A stretch of 64,000 bases of DNA from Mesostigma viride (GCA_009746045.1 RPFO01000702.1:1-64000), one strand, 5' to 3'; shown: positions 40,148 to 49,982, counted from the stretch's first letter. Made by a program: numbers and translations. Notes: generated by a model from the sequence alone, not told the origin.

Positions 40148-42136
40148 TTAAGAATTTTTTGACTTAGTTGATTTCTTCCTAGTAGAAGTGCTTTTAGATT
40201 TATTGAATTCGATAGCTTCTACTATAGGCATCTTATTATCTGTCTCTGTAGCAGATAGAACTTTTTCCATAATATTATTAATCCTCCTTGAAAACTCTAC
40301 CACATTAGATGGAAGTTGACCTTCAATAATACATGCTTCATCAAATATAAGCTTGACCAGCTCTTCATTATTGATAATGGAACGCTGATCTTCAGCAAGC
40401 AAATCACTATTGATTCTCTGTATTATAGGATGTTTAGGGTTAATCTCCAATACTTTAGGTACCGGCAAAGAAGACCTTCTTTGCTCCATCAATAACCTTT
40501 CTGTATATATATCCATACCACTATCACCTACCGTTAGACAGGCAATACTCGAAGTAAGTTTTCTGGATATCTTTACATCCTTCACTAAATTACCCAACAC
40601 TTTTTTAAAATATTCAATTAACTCACTGTATTGACCTTCATCTTGCTTGATATCTTTAGAGGAATCATTATTAGCTCCTTTATCTTTATCAACATCCTGT
40701 TCCAGATCTATATTACTTCTAGTAACTGATTTAATATCATAATCTTTATATCTGATATAATTATTTACCCAGAAATTGTCTACCGGATCAGTAAAAAGTA
40801 GTACATCTATTCCTTTATTTAAGAAACCTTCAATTTGAGGACTAGACAGTAACTTATCAACATTATCACCACTCAGGTAATATATGGTTTTCTGTCCTTC
40901 CTTAAAGTTACTTATATACTCATCCAAGCTGATTAGTCTGTTATGAATGCTACTTCTAAACATACATATTTCAAGCAGCTTTTCATGATCAAAACCTGAT
41001 TCACAAAGGCCTTCTTTTAAAACACTACCAAAGTTATTCCAGAATTTCAGATAATCCTCTATTAATTCCTCTTTTTTCTTTTTTAACTCATTTATTACTT
41101 TTTGTATGATTGATGATTTGATTTTCTCAAGTACTAGATTATGTTGTAAAGTTTCCCGGCTAATATTAAGAGGTAAATCTTCTGAATCTACCACTCCTCG
41201 AATAAACCTTAAATAATTTGGAATCAAATCAATATTCTCATCAGAGATAAAAACTCGTTTTATATATAGTTTAACGCTTTTTTTACGATCCTGATTAAAT
41301 AAATCAAAAGGTTTAGCCGATGGAATAAATAACAAGTTAGTAAATTCTATGGCTCCTTCATTTTTATTATGCATAATTAACCAAGGATCATCCATTGCAT
41401 AAGATAAGCTTTTATAAAATTCCTTATACTGTTCAGGAGTAATTTCAGATTTTGGCCTAGTCCAGAGTGCTGATGAAGAGTTAAGCTGAATTTCATTATT
41501 ATCAGTATTGATAAAGTATATAGGAATTGCTATATGATCAGAATAACTTTTAACTATATTTTTTAACCTAAAATGATCTAGATATTCATCTTCTTTTTCT
41601 TTAACATGAATTAATACTTCAGTACCACGTGAGAATTCTCTATCTGTATCTGCAACTGTATATTCTCCTAAACCGTCAGAATCCCAGGTATAGCTTCTTT
41701 CTTCTCCTGCTTTTCTAGAGGTAACGGTTATATATTCTGCTATCATAAATGCAGAATAAAATCCTACCCCAAATTGACCTATCAACATACTATCTTTTTT
41801 AGCATCACCGGAAAGGTGCTGAAGAAAATTCTGAGTACCAGATTTTGCTATAGTACCAAGATTTTCTATTAACTCTTCTTTATTCATGCCAATCCCATTA
41901 TCACATATAATAATATTCCTATTATCCTTATCAATTCTCACTGTGATTTTAAAAGTAGTATCATTCCCTAATAGGTCAGGAGTAATTTGTGATAAATAAC
42001 GTAACTTATCACATGCATCTGATGCATTTGAAATTAACTCACGCATAAAGATTCCTTTATTAGTATAAAGAGAGTGGATCATTATGTGCAGGATTTTATC
42101 AACCTCAGCACCGAAAGTTTTTTTCTCGTAAACCAT
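40148..42136 (-). CDS. htpG: Chaperone HtpG (Hsp90)
   Basis: 662 residues from the ATG at 42136, which has AGGAG 5 bases upstream; a GTG two codons earlier is less likely. Cytosolic ATP-dependent Hsp90 chaperone. The N-terminal GHKL ATPase has [14 protein letters not shown], the DNGIGM loop and [12 protein letters not shown]. The middle domain has [10 protein letters not shown] and [16 protein letters not shown]; the C-terminal dimerisation domain follows. The whole sequence is close to rickettsial HtpG as I recall it, which is the best taxonomic marker here. It is some 40 residues longer than Rickettsia HtpG (621), with a linker rich in Asp/Lys and a Ser/Lys/Thr-rich tail. It shares a divergent upstream region with the thioesterase gene. 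Confidence 0.97.
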   Translation of the reverse strand: MVYEKKTFGAEVDKILHIMIHSLYTNKGIFMRELISNASDACDKLRYLSQITPDLLGNDTTFKITVRIDKDNRNIIICDNGIGMNKEELIENLGTIAKSGTQNFLQHLSGDAKKDSMLIGQFGVGFYSAFMIAEYITVTSRKAGEERSYTWDSDGLGEYTVADTDREFSRGTEVLIHVKEKEDEYLDHFRLKNIVKSYSDHIAIPIYFINTDNNEIQLNSSSALWTRPKSEITPEQYKEFYKSLSYAMDDPWLIMHNKNEGAIEFTNLLFIPSAKPFDLFNQDRKKSVKLYIKRVFISDENIDLIPNYLRFIRGVVDSEDLPLNISRETLQHNLVLEKIKSSIIQKVINELKKKKEELIEDYLKFWNNFGSVLKEGLCESGFDHEKLLEICMFRSSIHNRLISLDEYISNFKEGQKTIYYLSGDNVDKLLSSPQIEGFLNKGIDVLLFTDPVDNFWVNNYIRYKDYDIKSVTRSNIDLEQDVDKDKGANNDSSKDIKQDEGQYSELIEYFKKVLGNLVKDVKISRKLTSSIACLTVGDSGMDIYTERLLMEQRRSSLPVPKVLEINPKHPIIQRINSDLLAEDQRSIINNEELVKLIFDEACIIEGQLPSNVVEFSRRINNIMEKVLSATETDNKMPIVEAIEFNKSKSTSTRKKSTKSKNS

Positions 42137-42507
42137 AATCACTCCTAAAAATATTTCCCTATCTTAGATATATTCACATAATTGCCAAGCTTAAAACCTC
42201 AATATCATTAAGCTATTATATTCTATTAAATGAGCTGCTAAAAAAGCAGATTATCCTTTTTCAAATATAATAAGTTTTTCTAACCTCAGCATGACGTCAG
42301 GATAATAAAACCAATAATTATCGTCAACATAATTAAGCAATTCATACATACTATTAAGCATTTAAATTGATAAAATAACAATTATTGGCTATTGTACAGC
42401 AAGTATCTATTTTTAGATCTAAGTTTATTCTTGCATTGCATTAACAATAGAAATAATATTCTTAGCAGCATTTTCTAAGGTAAAAACATAATTTAAGTTT
42501 TAAGTAT
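42137..42507. other. Divergent promoter region between htpG and the thioesterase gene
   Basis: About 370 bases of AT-rich DNA between two genes reading away from each other. It must hold both promoters. I see no clear heat-shock promoter for htpG and no strong hairpin. Confidence 0.4.
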
Positions 42508-43269
42508 ATGTCAGGTTGGTTTGTACCGTTTAAATATAATAAAAATTCCTATGTCAGGCTATTTTGTTTTCACTATGGCGGTGGTAGTGCTTCAGCTTAC
42601 AGAGAATGGGCTAAAGATCTAATTGATTATGTAGATCTAATTGCCATTCAACTACCGGGACGTGAGAGTAGATTCAGTGAACCTTTACTGGATAATATAT
42701 CAGACATCGTTAATGAATTATCGCTAAATTTTCATAACTACCTTGATAAACCTTATATTCTGTTTGGGCACAGTATTGGAGCATTAATATCGTTTGAATT
42801 TACACGCATATTGCGAAAAAAAGCAATGCAGCAACCTAAAAGCTTAATTATATCAGGAACCAAAGCACCACAAGTACCGCTAAAAAGATTTCCTATTCAT
42901 CGCTTACCAACTCCAGAACTTATCCAAAAAATTCGAGAATATAATGGAATTCCAAGAGATATAATTGAGAACAAGGAACTGATGGACATATTCCTACCAA
43001 TAATACGTGCTGATTTCTGTATATCTGAAACTTACAGCTATTATAGCGAACTACCCCTAGCTTGCCCTATAATGGCCTTAGGAGGTCTGAATGATTATAC
43101 ATTTGACTCTCAAGATTTACTAAAATGGCAGGAACAGACTACTGCTTTATTCCAATACGAATTACTACCTGGTGATCACTTTTTTATTAAATCCTCTTAC
43201 CCAGAAGTGATTAACATAGTAAACAAGATTTTATATAAAGAAATTACGCAGTTTGTCACTTTAAATTAG
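42508..43269 (+). CDS. Type II thioesterase (external, NRPS proofreading)
   Basis: 253 residues, alpha/beta hydrolase of the GrsT/SrfAD type. Family landmarks are LFCFHYGGGSAS near the N-terminus, QLPGRESRFSEPL, the nucleophile motif GHSIG (Ser89), the Asp region LGGLNDYTF near 195 and the His in LPGDHFFI near 225. Such enzymes remove wrong or stalled acyl groups from carrier proteins of NRPS and PKS. It reads on the plus strand, away from the main operon, so it has its own promoter. It is one of four trans-acting NRPS helper genes in the window. Confidence 0.93.
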   Translation: MSGWFVPFKYNKNSYVRLFCFHYGGGSASAYREWAKDLIDYVDLIAIQLPGRESRFSEPLLDNISDIVNELSLNFHNYLDKPYILFGHSIGALISFEFTRILRKKAMQQPKSLIISGTKAPQVPLKRFPIHRLPTPELIQKIREYNGIPRDIIENKELMDIFLPIIRADFCISETYSYYSELPLACPIMALGGLNDYTFDSQDLLKWQEQTTALFQYELLPGDHFFIKSSYPEVINIVNKILYKEITQFVTLN

Positions 43270-43366
43270 AATATCTGGAGACATCCAATTTTTTTGGCAT
43301 AAGAAATTTTGTATTTATGATATACATCATATCCAAGATACTTGTTATTAAAATACTTTATATTTT

Positions 43367-44062
43367 TTAGTGCTCATTTATTCCTCCCAGATATTTTATG
43401 TGATTATGCATTTCAATGATTTTATTTACCAGTCTACTAACTCCCGTATGTATTTGAGTTAATGGTGCATCTATCATAAAAGCAGGAGTAGTAACCAGTT
43501 TATTTTCCCAATCTATAACTATATCATCAGCCGCACAAATTTCTTCCAATGCTCCCAATTTAGCAACAAGTTCATTTTTATCACCAAGGGTAATTTTTAC
43601 TTGTACAAAATCTTTTAAAGCTAAAACTAAAACCGCAGGAGAAATACATATTCCTCCAATAGGCTTTGATAACTTATAAAACTCTATGATTATCTTCTGT
43701 AAATCTTCAATTACTGTGGAATTTTCATTTTTGAATGCTAAGTCTGATAAATTCGTAGCTGCTCCGAACCCTCCAGGTAAAATTAATGCATCAAAATCTT
43801 TTACCTGCAATTCATTTAATGACTGAATTGCTCCACGAGCAATACGTGCAGATTCAACAAGGACGTTACGCTCCTCAACTACTTCTTTTTTAGTCAAATG
43901 ATTGATGACATAATGCTGTTTCTGATTCGGAGCAAAAATTCTAGTCTCAACATTATTTCTATCTAGTTCAAGTAATGTAAATACTGTTTCAGAAATTTCA
44001 GCTCCATCAAGATGACCACAACCTGAAATTACCACGGCAACTCTTATCATAATTTCTTTCAA
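43367..44062 (-). CDS. elbB: ElbB-like DJ-1/PfpI family protein (glyoxalase)
   Basis: 231 residues. The start MIRVAVVISGCGHLDGAEISE and the nucleophile-elbow region PIGGICISPAVLVLA identify the ElbB/isoprenoid biosynthesis glyoxalase branch of the DJ-1 superfamily. ElbB has glyoxalase activity in vitro; its cellular role is not well settled. The first residues (MKEIMIRV) leave two possible starts, and Met5 fits the family better. It lies between the thioesterase gene (convergent) and the PPTase pair and is probably a housekeeping gene, not part of the NRPS pathway. Confidence 0.85.
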   Translation of the reverse strand: MKEIMIRVAVVISGCGHLDGAEISETVFTLLELDRNNVETRIFAPNQKQHYVINHLTKKEVVEERNVLVESARIARGAIQSLNELQVKDFDALILPGGFGAATNLSDLAFKNENSTVIEDLQKIIIEFYKLSKPIGGICISPAVLVLALKDFVQVKITLGDKNELVAKLGALEEICAADDIVIDWENKLVTTPAFMIDAPLTQIHTGVSRLVNKIIEMHNHIKYLGGINEH

Positions 44063-44127
44063 TAAAATATATAATATGTTTTATAATTGTAGCAGCTAAT
44101 TAGTGAAAGTCTAAAATTTCTTGAATA

Positions 44128-44388
44128 TTATAGTTTTAAATATGAAAAATAGTTTTTTATTTCTTTTTTAATTTCAGTAATCTTTAAATTTACCTCATTA
44201 TCACCTGCATTGATTTTAAGCATTAATTCAATATCATTAAGCAATTTTTTAGCTTTTTTTTCTACTGCTTTCACTTTAACTTTTTGATTGGTTTGCTGCC
44301 ACTGTTTTATTTTAGCAAATTCTTCATTTAAGAATCCAATTATTCTCTGCTGAGACTCTAATTTAGTCATTATAATCCTTATTATCAA
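44128..44388 (-). CDS. Small helical hypothetical protein
   Basis: 86 residues, very lysine-rich and predicted to form helices or a coiled coil (EEFAKIKQWQQTNQKVKVKAVEKKAKKLLNDIE region). No family recognised. The start overlaps the stop of the phosphopantetheinyl transferase gene by 4 bases, so translation is probably coupled; Met7 (44370) is an alternative start. No membrane segment or signal peptide. Confidence 0.6.
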   Translation of the reverse strand: MIIRIIMTKLESQQRIIGFLNEEFAKIKQWQQTNQKVKVKAVEKKAKKLLNDIELMLKINAGDNEVNLKITEIKKEIKNYFSYLKL

Positions 44389-45173
44389 AAATTATTTTGT
44401 TGATTGTTCATTTCTAGATAAACTACTTCATCTATTTTATTCTCTAGTCCAATAGCTCCGGAGTAATTTTCTGGGACTTCTAATTCATAGCAATACCATT
44501 GTTGACTTAGTTCATTATTCACATCATTAAGCAGAATGGCTTTACCAGGTAATAATCTCATAACTTCGATGGTATTAATAGGATAAGATAATCCTTGACC
44601 AATAGCCTTTACTAAAGCTTCCTTTTTGGTCCAGAAAGTATAAAAAAAACTAAGTTTATCTCGAGGTTTAAGACTGGATAAATATTTGGACTCCCCTGGA
44701 GTTAGTACCAAACCAGCAAGCTCTTCAACGTTCAGATTTTTATCATGTAATTCTATATCGATACCCACTCTACAGTTTAAAGCTATCATATAACTAGCCA
44801 TGTTATGGGAATGAGACATATTAAATTGGATATTACTATTTTTTAAAAAAGGTTTTCCATATTCATTATAATTAAATTCGATTTTTTGAGGATGTTGTTT
44901 TGTGTAGAAACTCAAAATATACCTTAAAATACCATGTGATATAATGTATTTGTTACTTAAATATTCAGTATGATATTTGTTTGCCTTTATTTTCTCTTGA
45001 ATCGAAAGGTATTCCCAGTACGTGGATACCTCATTTATATGGCTAGTTAAATTTACGATGAAGATAAATACTTTATTTACACTTGTGTTAAATACCAATT
45101 GATCGAAAATACTTCTCTCAAACTTACTATTAGTAAGCTTAAGCCTGGTAATTTTATCTATATTGTTAATCAT
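44385..45173 (-). CDS. 4'-phosphopantetheinyl transferase, Sfp type
   Basis: 262 residues. Sfp-family motifs are present: YGKPFL (104-109), FNMSHSHNM (117-125), the Mg-binding GIDIE (137-141) and WTKKEALVKAIGQGL (181-195). It transfers the phosphopantetheine arm of coenzyme A to the serine of NRPS carrier domains, making them active. The length is that of Sfp-type enzymes, not the short AcpS of fatty-acid synthesis. It is likely the dedicated activator of the four synthetases here. The following small gene overlaps it by 4 bases. Confidence 0.93.
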   Translation of the reverse strand: MINNIDKITRLKLTNSKFERSIFDQLVFNTSVNKVFIFIVNLTSHINEVSTYWEYLSIQEKIKANKYHTEYLSNKYIISHGILRYILSFYTKQHPQKIEFNYNEYGKPFLKNSNIQFNMSHSHNMASYMIALNCRVGIDIELHDKNLNVEELAGLVLTPGESKYLSSLKPRDKLSFFYTFWTKKEALVKAIGQGLSYPINTIEVMRLLPGKAILLNDVNNELSQQWYCYELEVPENYSGAIGLENKIDEVVYLEMNNQQNNF

Positions 45174-45849
45174 AGTATTGTTTATACCAACTACCTTTAT
45201 AGTATTATTATAGTATTATTAATAAGCAACTGAATCTATTCCCCTAGTTTGGTATAACAAATTAATGCCTTATTATGTATTACTGTCATAACTAGGTCTT
45301 TCTTCTGTTCTACTATTTATTATGGCTAAATTCCCACCTCTTACAATATCTGTTTATATAATATTATGTTTAAGCATAGAACTTTGCATCCACACTAATA
45401 GCTGCATATTATTGACCGGATTGAAATTAAATTTATTAGGAACATAATCGCTTACTAACTGAATTATTTTTTGCATACAGGTAGTAACTATAAAGGAAAT
45501 GTTTTCAATATCACTAAAAATTTTTTACCTTTCATTATCTAATATAACATGGGTAATAAATTTAATTACGCTCGATAGTTGGATAGATCTGTTAATGATT
45601 ATTGATTATTAGATATAAAAGCTTTTATAATAATGTAAATTTAGAAAATTTTTAGTTTAGTGTTGTAAAGGTTTATAGAGTAGATAGCTATGTTGCAAAG
45701 TGTATATTATTAGTATTATTTTGAACTATATTTTCTATTTAGCTTTTGAAAATGCTTCCCAATATTATAAATTGACTTATATTAAAAAATCACATTACTA
45801 TGCATGCCCCAAAAAACATACTATTTCAAAGAGGATAAAAAACTTAAAC
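45174..45849. other. Intergenic region with a possible gene remnant
   Basis: No intact gene. On the minus strand 45354-45476 encodes 40 residues starting MQKIIQLVSDYVPNKF and ending QSSMLKHNII, with an open frame extending some 17 codons further upstream. It looks like the tail of a lost protein, family unknown. The remainder is AT-rich spacer that should hold the promoters of the PPTase gene (minus) and the transporter gene (plus). Confidence 0.35.
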
Positions 45850-46494
45850 ATGGATGATAAAATTTATACAACAATATGCGTATTATTTGCGGTACTTATT
45901 GTTATGGGTAATATGATATATCAAAAATTTGTTGTTTTACCAATATTACCTTTTCATACTTTTGAACTGTCAGTAGGAGCTATAACATACCCTTTAACTT
46001 TTTTACTGACAGATTTAATAGCCGAGTTTTATGGTAAAAATAAAACTAACTTTTGTGTCAAGCTTGCATTAACAATGAATATAATGGTAGCGATATTAAT
46101 AGCAATTATGGATTCACTCACTGCAACTGAATGGTCTAAAATTGACGATATAATTTTTCATAAAGTATTTGGGTTATATAGTGTAGCATTTGTTGGCTCC
46201 ATTATCGCCTGTTATACCGCTCAGCTAATTGATATTAATATTTATTTATGGATACGCAAAATAACCAAAGGTAAGTATTTATGGTTAAGAAATAACAGTA
46301 GTACTGCCATCTCATTATTAGTAGATACAACCATTGTGATTAGCTTTATGAGTCTTTTTGGTGCACTACCAATCGATAAAATGAGCACACTTATAATTAA
46401 TAGCTATTTGTACAAACTATTCTTTGCAATATGTAGTACTCCATTATTTTATGCAATTGTTAGTTTGATAAAGCACATAAAAAAATTACCATAA
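45850..46494 (+). CDS. yhhQ: Queuosine precursor transporter (YhhQ/VUT family)
   Basis: 214 residues from the ATG at 45850. The family pattern is clear: VLFAVLIVMGNMIYQK, the FELSVGAITYPLTFLLTDLIAEFYGK block, then several more membrane helices (about six in all). YhhQ-type proteins import queuosine precursors such as preQ0/preQ1 for tRNA modification, a common need in intracellular bacteria. The reading frame is open up to a GTG at 45700, but the extra 50 residues do not look like the family; a GAGG sequence lies about 15 bases before the ATG. Probably a housekeeping gene. Confidence 0.85.
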   Translation: MDDKIYTTICVLFAVLIVMGNMIYQKFVVLPILPFHTFELSVGAITYPLTFLLTDLIAEFYGKNKTNFCVKLALTMNIMVAILIAIMDSLTATEWSKIDDIIFHKVFGLYSVAFVGSIIACYTAQLIDINIYLWIRKITKGKYLWLRNNSSTAISLLVDTTIVISFMSLFGALPIDKMSTLIINSYLYKLFFAICSTPLFYAIVSLIKHIKKLP

Positions 46495-46523
46495 CTATTA
46501 TTTTAATAATTATGTATAAAAAA

Positions 46524-47069
46524 TCACACGCTTCTATCCTTAAAGAATTTTAGTGAATACTGAGGTTTAACAAATATTTTAGCAATCGTATTCATTGGTA
46601 AAAAAAGCTTGTTGGGATTATCAATAAATTGTATAAATCCATAGCTTTTATAAAATTTTATAGCCTGGTAGTTTTTAGCCTCAACAAGCATAGCAAAAGC
46701 AGCTATTTCTGCTTGATAAGCCCTGTTTAAAGCATCCAGTAACAAATATTCGCCTAACTTTTTCCTTTGGTAGTCTTTATCTATTGCTAACCTACCTATT
46801 AGTATTGCGGGTAAGTATGGGTAATTTGGCAATTCCCTAGTATACTCCATTTCTAATTCAGAAATATCGATACGATTGGACGATAATGTATAATACCCTA
46901 TAACCTTTTCAATAACAGAGTTAATACCTAAAAATACTGATGCTAAATACCTTTTAATATCTTGAGAAGCATAATTAGTGATATATTTGTTTAAAACCGA
47001 TTCACCACAATCAAAATCTTTTAACTCAAAAGATTTATCATATGGTACTACTTTAACGTAATTAAGCAT
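46524..47069 (-). CDS. TacT-like GNAT acetyltransferase, toxin of a toxin-antitoxin pair
   Basis: 181 residues, GNAT fold. It has the typical start FDCGESVLNKYI, the GYYTLSS strand, and the acetyl-CoA region LIGRLAIDKDYQRKKLGEYLL. It ends with FAMLVEAKNYQAIKFYKSYGF. TacT-type toxins acetylate aminoacyl-tRNA. The acetyl-CoA loop is normally Q-G-x-G-x-G/A; here it reads QRKKLG, with lysine and arginine at glycine positions, so activity may be reduced. The start overlaps the antitoxin gene by 8 bases, as expected for a TA operon. Confidence 0.88.
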   Translation of the reverse strand: MLNYVKVVPYDKSFELKDFDCGESVLNKYITNYASQDIKRYLASVFLGINSVIEKVIGYYTLSSNRIDISELEMEYTRELPNYPYLPAILIGRLAIDKDYQRKKLGEYLLLDALNRAYQAEIAAFAMLVEAKNYQAIKFYKSYGFIQFIDNPNKLFLPMNTIAKIFVKPQYSLKFFKDRSV

Positions 47070-47370
47070 TGTTATTACTACTTGTGGATTTAAAGCGTGA
47101 GGCAGCTTGTCTTAGTTTATTGTTAGGCTCTTCATTACTAACACAGTTCTTGACTAATAAAGACATATCCTTAAGAGATAAATTAATTAGAGTCTGTAAT
47201 TTGAGGATAGATTCTGCTTCTTTTTTAGCGGTAGTTACAATAAAATCTGTTAAACTAATCCCCTGTACTTTAGCAGCTCTTACAAAGAGTTTTTTTAGAT
47301 GAGGAGAAACTCTTGCTTCCAGTCTGGAATTATGAGATGGGGTTTTACTAACTTTACTACTTTTCATCAT
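47062..47370 (-). CDS. DUF1778 antitoxin (TacA-like, ribbon-helix-helix)
   Basis: 102 residues. The DUF1778 pattern is visible: SRLEARVSPHLKKLFVRAAKVQGISLTDFIV forms the ribbon-helix-helix DNA-binding part, followed by a toxin-binding C-terminus. It neutralises the GNAT toxin encoded just downstream (8-base overlap) and represses the operon. A perfect inverted repeat 16 bases upstream of the start is the probable binding site. Confidence 0.88.
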   Translation of the reverse strand: MMKSSKVSKTPSHNSRLEARVSPHLKKLFVRAAKVQGISLTDFIVTTAKKEAESILKLQTLINLSLKDMSLLVKNCVSNEEPNNKLRQAASRFKSTSSNNNA

Positions 47371-47385
47371 TTTATCCTGAGTTAT

Positions 47386-47426
47386 TATATTGTATTGTAC
47401 GTCAATATGACGTACAATACAATATA
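47386..47426. promoter_or_regulatory. Operator-like perfect inverted repeat of the toxin-antitoxin operon
   Basis: Two 19-bp arms (47386-47404 and 47408-47426) are perfect reverse complements around a 3-base ATA spacer; the core is TTGTACGTCA-ATA-TGACGTACAA. It sits 16 bases upstream of the antitoxin start. DUF1778-type antitoxins repress their own operons by binding palindromes there, so an operator is the natural reading. A Rho-independent terminator is unlikely because no T-run follows on the relevant strand. Confidence 0.8.
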
Positions 47427-47645
47427 TAAATCTAACTTATCTAATTAATTCTTGATCATGTATTAGTTCTCTCTCTATTTTAACACAAATTGTGTCCAGA
47501 AAACTAATACAGGATCACGCAAACATTAATTTGTTTTGTATACTATTTTTGCTTTTTGCTGCCCTAAGTTCTTTGCTATCTAATGTATACAAGCCATTAT
47601 CGCCATTGGCATTCATAGACATATCATTTGAACATCTATTAGTCA

Positions 47646-48197
47646 TTATTTAAATGCCATTTTCCAACGTTCCTTGAGATCATCAAATTGAACCGACTTA
47701 GAGTCAAAATCTTCCGGATCAAATTCCCTTCCTAACCATTCTATAGTCTCTTTATATTCTTTATGTTTGGGATCTCTTATAATCTCTAGCAGATTTTCAT
47801 ATCCATAAATCCCACCGCAATCTTCTGGTGGGCAAGCTCTTTCGCCTGCTATACATTGCGGATACTTACTTCCCTCAATTACCGGTAATACTTTCTCTAA
47901 AATAACCTCGTGTTCCCACCCATCACCAAAGTCGTATTCATAATTTACTTTATCCTTGGGAAATACAAAGTACTTTGATATTTTAGCTCTGTTACCAGGT
48001 ATTATTTCTTCAAAATCTTCATCATCAGATATACCAATGAATTCTTTTTTACCGGTTCTAGGGTTAATTATGGTAAATTGATGTAAATGATAATCTTGCC
48101 ATCCCATAACGTCTTGAATAGCCAAGTGCAAATCCCAACAATTATAACCAGATAGTACTTGGATCCTGGGCCAAATTTTGGGTTTGCTTTCTTTCAA
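47646..48197 (-). CDS. Plasmid pRiA4b ORF-3 family protein
   Basis: 183 residues. The family pattern is present: WPRIQVLSGYNCWDLHLAIQDVMGWQDYHLHQF near the start, then YEYDFGDGWEHEVILE and the cysteine-containing PQCIAGERACPPEDCGG. The function of this widespread family is unknown; members are often on plasmids or mobile regions. The gene is complete. It lies alone on the minus strand in the mixed region. Confidence 0.9.
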   Translation of the reverse strand: MKESKPKIWPRIQVLSGYNCWDLHLAIQDVMGWQDYHLHQFTIINPRTGKKEFIGISDDEDFEEIIPGNRAKISKYFVFPKDKVNYEYDFGDGWEHEVILEKVLPVIEGSKYPQCIAGERACPPEDCGGIYGYENLLEIIRDPKHKEYKETIEWLGREFDPEDFDSKSVQFDDLKERWKMAFK

Positions 48198-48593
48198 TCT
48201 AATTTGAAATATGGGTACTTATGACTACTTTATTTGATTTACGGTTGGCTTGTAAACATGGTAAATTGATTAGTAGAAAATTTTTATTTTATGAAAAAAT
48301 TATATCAAGGTTTATACAAAGTGGCGGCCGGTCGTTCATTCCGTGACACTGGGCCCATATGGGGTATTCGCAACTTATTGTTCCACATTTGGAAACAGAT
48401 TTTTTAAAAGATTTTAGCCTGATTTTTTTAGCTTTTAAAATTTGTAAAAATACTATAAAGTTAATAAGAAAAACTAAATTTAACTTAAACAAATTTCTTT
48501 GTAGTGAATATAAAAAATTAAAGTTATATTCTGAGTTGTTATCGAACATCTAAATATCTGTATGGATTTAAATTCATAATTATTAGGTTTAAA
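48198..48593. other. Intergenic region with a short GC-rich island
   Basis: Upstream of the P-loop gene. At about 48319-48365 there is a GC-rich stretch (TGGCGGCCGGTCG...GGGCCCATATGGGG) unlike the surrounding AT-rich DNA, which suggests inserted or repeated sequence. A plus-strand frame 48359-48553 (64 codons) follows but is not recognisable and may be a remnant. The last 50 bases are duplicated further right (see repeat entry at 49883). Confidence 0.4.
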
Positions 48594-49793
48594 ATGCCGC
48601 CAATTATTCTAATTTTAGGTACCTCTACATCTGGTAAATCAACGATTTGTACAAATCCTGCGTTTGCAAATTTTTATCAAAGTGGTACAGATTTAGTTTA
48701 TAAGAATTTTGATATACTACTAGATATAGTAAGTAAATTTGTAGCTAACTTGACCGCACTAAGCTCCATTTCAAACTTTAAAAAGGTAATAACAGAATAT
48801 AAAATTGATAAAACCACTGCAATGGAACTACTTACAAAAAATATAATGGCTTCTGATGATTCTAGTGTTTTAATACAAAATTTTTATAAGGACTTAGATG
48901 AACATCCTGGTTTGTATACAAAAATATTTCATTCAACAATGTTTTTAGATGCAATACACAAAGCGCTCCAAAACAAGCCAGTGATTTTGGATGTTATACC
49001 TGTTCCAGAAGCGGATGTATCAGCTCTATTTAAAGAGACTCTTAGCCAATATAACTTAGAAGGTACTATAGTGGCTGTACATATTGGTATAGATGAGCTA
49101 GCCAAAAGAATAACCTTGAGAAATGAAAGTGAAAATCCTGTTGACCATAGAATAGGCATGTTCCCCTTTATGCAATACACAATAATGTTTAACAAGCAAT
49201 GCTCAGATGAGATGCCCACTCTCTCAATTATAAGCTCAGATGAAATTAATGATGCTATGGTACCATTGCAAAGAAAATATAATGTTTATGTAGCAGCGGT
49301 AGCAGTACCATATCCTGATAATCAAGTAAAGCTTTTAAAGTTAAAACTAGGATTTACGGATAAACAAATTAAAACTAGTGAGAAAATTTGCATCTCACCT
49401 AAAAGTACATTAAAATATGATATATTAATTGATAATACGCAAGATCATAACTCTAATATTGTTACAATATTTAATTTTGCACTGAGACATACTTTAGATC
49501 ATATTATTGAATGCTTTAAAACAGAAGATTCATTATGGGGGCGCTATTTGTACAGTGCATTAAATGAGTCCAAGGAGATGCTAGCAACAGAAAATGTAGA
49601 ATTAGAAAAAATTTTAGGAGCAAACCCTTATTACCAATCAGAAGGACCAATAGTTGTATCTTTATTATTACCATATATTTGGGATTTTGACACAACAGGT
49701 TTGGTATCATCAAATGATAACCCATGCCTTGCTTCAAGAAGTATGTATAATTTAATTGGAGAATCTACCCAACTATTAGAAAGTGATGATTAA
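48594..49793 (+). CDS. P-loop NTPase/kinase-like protein, unknown function
   Basis: 399 residues. The start has a clear Walker A motif, LILGTSTSGKST (G9 to T17). The first 220 residues look like a nucleotide kinase or phosphotransferase: hydrophobic strand VILDVIP, then IVAVHIGIDELAKRI followed by RNESENPVDHRIG. This resembles AAA/zeta-toxin or chloramphenicol-phosphotransferase-like P-loop families, without enough detail to name one. The C-terminal 150 residues are not recognised. Rickettsiaceae and Legionella carry related-looking P-loop effectors, so host targeting is possible but unproven. A truncated second copy of its start lies downstream. Confidence 0.7.
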   Translation: MPPIILILGTSTSGKSTICTNPAFANFYQSGTDLVYKNFDILLDIVSKFVANLTALSSISNFKKVITEYKIDKTTAMELLTKNIMASDDSSVLIQNFYKDLDEHPGLYTKIFHSTMFLDAIHKALQNKPVILDVIPVPEADVSALFKETLSQYNLEGTIVAVHIGIDELAKRITLRNESENPVDHRIGMFPFMQYTIMFNKQCSDEMPTLSIISSDEINDAMVPLQRKYNVYVAAVAVPYPDNQVKLLKLKLGFTDKQIKTSEKICISPKSTLKYDILIDNTQDHNSNIVTIFNFALRHTLDHIIECFKTEDSLWGRYLYSALNESKEMLATENVELEKILGANPYYQSEGPIVVSLLLPYIWDFDTTGLVSSNDNPCLASRSMYNLIGESTQLLESDD

Positions 49794-49882
49794 ATCTGGT
49801 TCTTTAGGAATGTGTACGAAATAACTCAATCAACTTGATAAGATAAGTTTTGAAATGGATATAAAGATTTCGAATTGCTGAG

Positions 49883-49957
49883 GAACATCTAAGTATTTAT
49901 TGAATTTTAATTTATAATTATAGGTTTATAATGATACCAATTATTCTAATTTTAGAG
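49883..49957 (+). repeat. Truncated duplicate of the P-loop gene's leader and start
   Basis: 49883-49957 repeats 48544-48620 with several changes: GAACATCTAA near the start, the TAGGTTTA leader, then an ATG followed by CCAATTATTCTAATTTTAG. The copy encodes only the first strand (MIPIILILE) and then diverges and stops. It shows tandem duplication followed by loss of the second gene. Confidence 0.75.
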
Positions 49958-49982
49958 ATCACGATAGAATTCGGAAAATATC

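Noticed and set aside
45700-45849. GTG start at 45700 for the queuosine precursor transporter
   Set aside because: The extra 50 residues are not typical of the family; the ATG at 45850 gives the normal length.
48289-48549. Minus-strand frame of 86 codons overlapping the GC-rich island
   Set aside because: Low-complexity composition, no start signal and no family; overlapped by an equally weak plus-strand frame.
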